From positions 62,001-126,000 of the forward strand of contig JADJIA010000002.1 of the NCBI GenBank assembly GCA_016707285.1: a DNA stretch of 64,000 nucleotides, given 5' to 3'. This document shows, in pieces, positions 63,001-64,000 of this stretch. The position numbers were made by a program, and so were the translations under genes. The notes under the pieces are model-generated. The model did no database searches. It was not told the DNA's origin and worked only from the letters and a program-made list of their open reading frames with translations. The first letter of the stretch is position 1. Every line of letters begins with the position of its first letter. This DNA comes from Ignavibacteriales bacterium. Lineage in GTDB: Bacteria > Bacteroidota > Ignavibacteria > Ignavibacteriales > Ignavibacteriaceae.

Positions 63001-63311
63001 TTGTACGCAACCTGACAGGGATTGAATCAACAGCGGCGGATCTACCAACAGAATATGTCTTAAATCAAAATTATCCAAATCCGTTTAATCCTTCCACGGC
63101 TATCCGTTTTGCATTGCCGCAATCGGGTCTGGTGAAGCTTGTCGTTTATAATTCCCTTGGAGAAGAGCAGACAACACTTGTAAACGGGATGATGGAATCA
63201 GGATTTCATTCTGTTGTTTTTGACGCAAAAGGACTTCCAAGTGGAGTCTATTTTGTGAGAATGGTTGCCGGTAATTATATTTCAACAAAAAAAATGGTTT
63301 TATTGAGATGA
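60024..63311 (+). CDS. GH81 endo-beta-1,3-glucanase with PKD, CBM6 and T9SS domains
   Basis: A 1095-aa exported enzyme (AAAAGGAG Shine-Dalgarno sequence). After a signal peptide (1-27) comes a GH81 catalytic region (about 40-750) with the conserved DHNFHYGYLIVAAA, FPFLRSFDPYEGHSWEAGHG and NNEESSSESMNFAYGV, which hold the catalytic acid and base. Then follow a PKD domain (about 760-840; SYHWDFGDS), a CBM6-like domain (about 850-995; GVDIEGCGDVGSGYDVGW) and a T9SS tail (NYPNPFNPSTAIRFAL). It is a surface endo-enzyme for beta-1,3-glucans such as laminarin or curdlan. It overlaps the next gene by four bases. Confidence 0.94.
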   Translation: MSLRVIKPGLFVFFIMLLFLQSTNLNGQSVQVGNGSYSTVLPSGAVGPSSSQGSPVVPKVSTSFNQPVQTNDWWSSLIFPFYGSQHSNTLYVLPLVVKAGADGLGMGYTKDPVFAAADYLYPYQQQLTVGVEGLNSSRTLVEGYGDWTVTASWNDGVRSMKTTIGHGLPYAFFTIAGGNAKVVCKETPVIWSNSNGVVGLTVAGRHYGIFGPSGSVWTGTTTFVSNLNGKDFLSVAILPDNTPATLEYYRKRAYAFVTNSTVSWNYDKQNAEVITNFSYQTVLKDSAAGNLNETLTALFRHQWINTNAPLTSYSYVSVRGEMKIFDGNTFSTTNEFNGILPAFPDEGIYNPAILGSYIDSLAMETLSPGPIYENGKSIARFAHVVRIADQLGKTAARDHFLQQIKNRLEAWLTVGGGAEISWIANWNTLSAYPSGYGADNQLNDHNFHYGYLIVAAATLAQYDPQWALESQWGGMINLLIKDCVNWDRNDRRFPFLRSFDPYEGHSWEAGHGDFGDGNNEESSSESMNFAYGVALWGSVTQNDTIRDLGIYLYANERAAIEQYFFDIDNVVFPSSYPRTALGMVWGGKGVHSTWFGADPEFIHGINFLPMTGGSLYHGRNPEYIDINYAEMVNEIGSKPRKWKDVIWQWYAFSDPQFAMNQFYAEPYYEQFDGESRAHTYHWLGNLRKIGRLNTTVTADIPTYAVFNSASQKNTYVAYNPGNSPVTVNFSDGYSMLVPGRSMKSFNSDTSGVGMPVAVPISDVSKGKAPLTVKFKGSNSFDRNGTITSYHWDFGDSTMAYSADTTHVYRTPGVYTAVLTVKNNLNLTGVGEIVITVDGNGTPYIGTPKTVPGKIEAEEFDLGGEGVAYHDSDPQNVGVPFRPNEGVDIEGCGDVGSGYDVGWIKAGEWMEYTINVTETGYYDFSARTASVPGGGAYHIAIDGINVTGRKTVPVTGGWQFWGDVVSTSIRLEAGVHIMRFEAEGPEFNFNYINIVRNLTGIESTAADLPTEYVLNQNYPNPFNPSTAIRFALPQSGLVKLVVYNSLGEEQTTLVNGMMESGFHSVVFDAKGLPSGVYFVRMVAGNYISTKKMVLLR

Positions 63312-64000
63312 GAAAAAACTTCAAAGGCAGCAAAACAATAGTTAAAATTGTTCTATTGCTCTTTTTTATTTTGTTTATCGGATGTAAAGGATCAGAAAGT
63401 TCTCCAACCGATCCCGGAGATCCCGGTGTTGTGGTTCCAACAAAAAGTCCAAAGAGGGGGCTTTCATACAACCTGACAAACAGCAGCGACTTTGCAGCAC
63501 TGAAAAGTGGTGTCTCCTGGTGGTATAACTGGTTTTATACAACAACAGCACCAACGGGGTATTATTCCGCCTACGAGATGGAATTTATCCCTATGCTTTG
63601 GGGAGGAAGTCCCTCAAGCAACGATATTCTCGCAGTTAAAAATTTCATCCTCGGTCATCCTGAAGTGAAATATCTGTTGGTAATGAATGAACCCAATCTC
63701 ACTGACCAGGCGAACAGAACCCCGCAGCAGGCGGCAGCCGACTGGCCAAAGTATGAACAGGTTATTGCCGATCTTGCAGCACAGGGAAGGACAATTTATC
63801 TTGTGGGTCCACAAATGAATTGGGGAACAATGACAAATTATTCCGATCCCGTTGTGTGGCTTGATGCCTTTTATACTGCCTATAAAGTGAACAATGGTGG
63901 AGTGCCACCCAAGATTGATTATCTTGCATTTCACTGGTATGATTATGGACTGGCTGCTCAGTTGGACAGATTAAAAAAATATGACAAAAAAATCTGGATA
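63308..64000 (+). CDS. GH128-like lipoprotein glucanase, partial
   Basis: The start of a gene that runs off the window; 231 codons are visible. It begins with a lipoprotein signal (LFIGC lipobox near residue 26) and a Pro-rich linker. It then shows KRGLSYN, SWWYNWFYT, EFIPMLWGGSPSS, YLLVMNEPNL (likely acid/base in NEPN) and YLAFHWYDYG, the pattern of the GH128 / glycosyl-hydrolase catalytic core family of endo-beta-1,3-glucanases. Its ATG overlaps the GH81 stop (ATGA), so the two are translationally coupled. A lipid anchor instead of a T9SS tail is expected from the N-terminus, but the C-terminus is not seen. Confidence 0.85.
   Translation, partial: MRKNFKGSKTIVKIVLLLFFILFIGCKGSESSPTDPGDPGVVVPTKSPKRGLSYNLTNSSDFAALKSGVSWWYNWFYTTTAPTGYYSAYEMEFIPMLWGGSPSSNDILAVKNFILGHPEVKYLLVMNEPNLTDQANRTPQQAAADWPKYEQVIADLAAQGRTIYLVGPQMNWGTMTNYSDPVVWLDAFYTAYKVNNGGVPPKIDYLAFHWYDYGLAAQLDRLKKYDKKIWI

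Overview
The window reads as chromosomal DNA of a member of the Ignavibacteria/Chlorobi side of the Bacteroidota. The main reason is that at least five secreted proteins end in a type IX secretion (T9SS) C-terminal domain with the motif YPNPFNPST, which is typical of Ignavibacteriales. TonB-dependent receptors with an N-terminal carboxypeptidase-like domain, a PorV/PorQ-type barrel, a DUF5522 protein and AT-rich intergenic DNA agree with this. No rRNA, tRNA, CRISPR array or clear insertion sequence was seen. The assignment is inference from protein style, not from a marker gene.

Layout. Positions 1-26400 are a mixed housekeeping and accessory region: DUF1015 protein, a YgiD-like dioxygenase, a MEDS/histidine kinase pair, a lipoprotein metallo-hydrolase, Tex, a dienelactone-hydrolase-like protein, a TonB receptor with a frameshift in its 5' end, an acetyltransferase, an AAA/PD-(D/E)XK protein, release factor 1, a LytS/LytTR two-component pair, a T9SS-sorted protein, an NAD(P)-binding protein, a small operon (hydrolase, DUF5522, cation efflux), YifB/ComM and two tandem secreted paralogues.

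Positions 26617-30875 hold an unusual signalling locus. A sigma54 activator with a CARF-like (RtcR-type) N-terminus is divergent from a tight three-gene operon: an orphan 143-aa protein, a soluble histidine kinase, and a receiver-domain protein whose C-terminus carries an RNxxxH motif like that of HEPN ribonucleases. The intergenic region has two candidate -24/-12 promoters facing the operon and an interleaved palindrome at enhancer distance. This is the best candidate here for an undescribed system. Positions 30997-32971 then hold a HicBA-like toxin-antitoxin pair and a split L-2-hydroxyglutarate oxidase gene.

Positions 33244-64000 (running off the end) form a beta-glucan utilization locus. 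On the minus strand lies an operon of a FucP-like sugar transporter, a GH5 glucanase and a SurA-like isomerase. On the plus strand lies a sensory operon (membrane-anchored sugar-binding protein, histidine kinase, NtrC-type regulator), then a sodium:sugar symporter, a surface carbohydrate-binding protein, a TonB receptor, a 1039-aa secreted protein, a PorV-like barrel, and glycoside hydrolases of families GH16 (circularly permuted lichenase type), GH3, GH5, GH81 and GH128. The two transporter genes share the same upstream design: two 15-bp palindromes spaced 7 bp apart, 63-74 bp upstream of a -24/-12 element. This suggests that the NtrC-type regulator controls both arms through sigma54, instead of the usual SusR, hybrid two-component or ECF/anti-sigma control.

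The likely flow is: surface enzymes and binding proteins attached through T9SS cut beta-1,3 and mixed-linkage glucans; the TonB receptor imports oligosaccharides; GH3 and the non-T9SS GH5 finish hydrolysis; the symporter and FucP-like carrier bring glucose or short glucans across the inner membrane; the binding protein/kinase/regulator trio senses the sugar. Several intergenic regions carry word-like repeats and hairpins.
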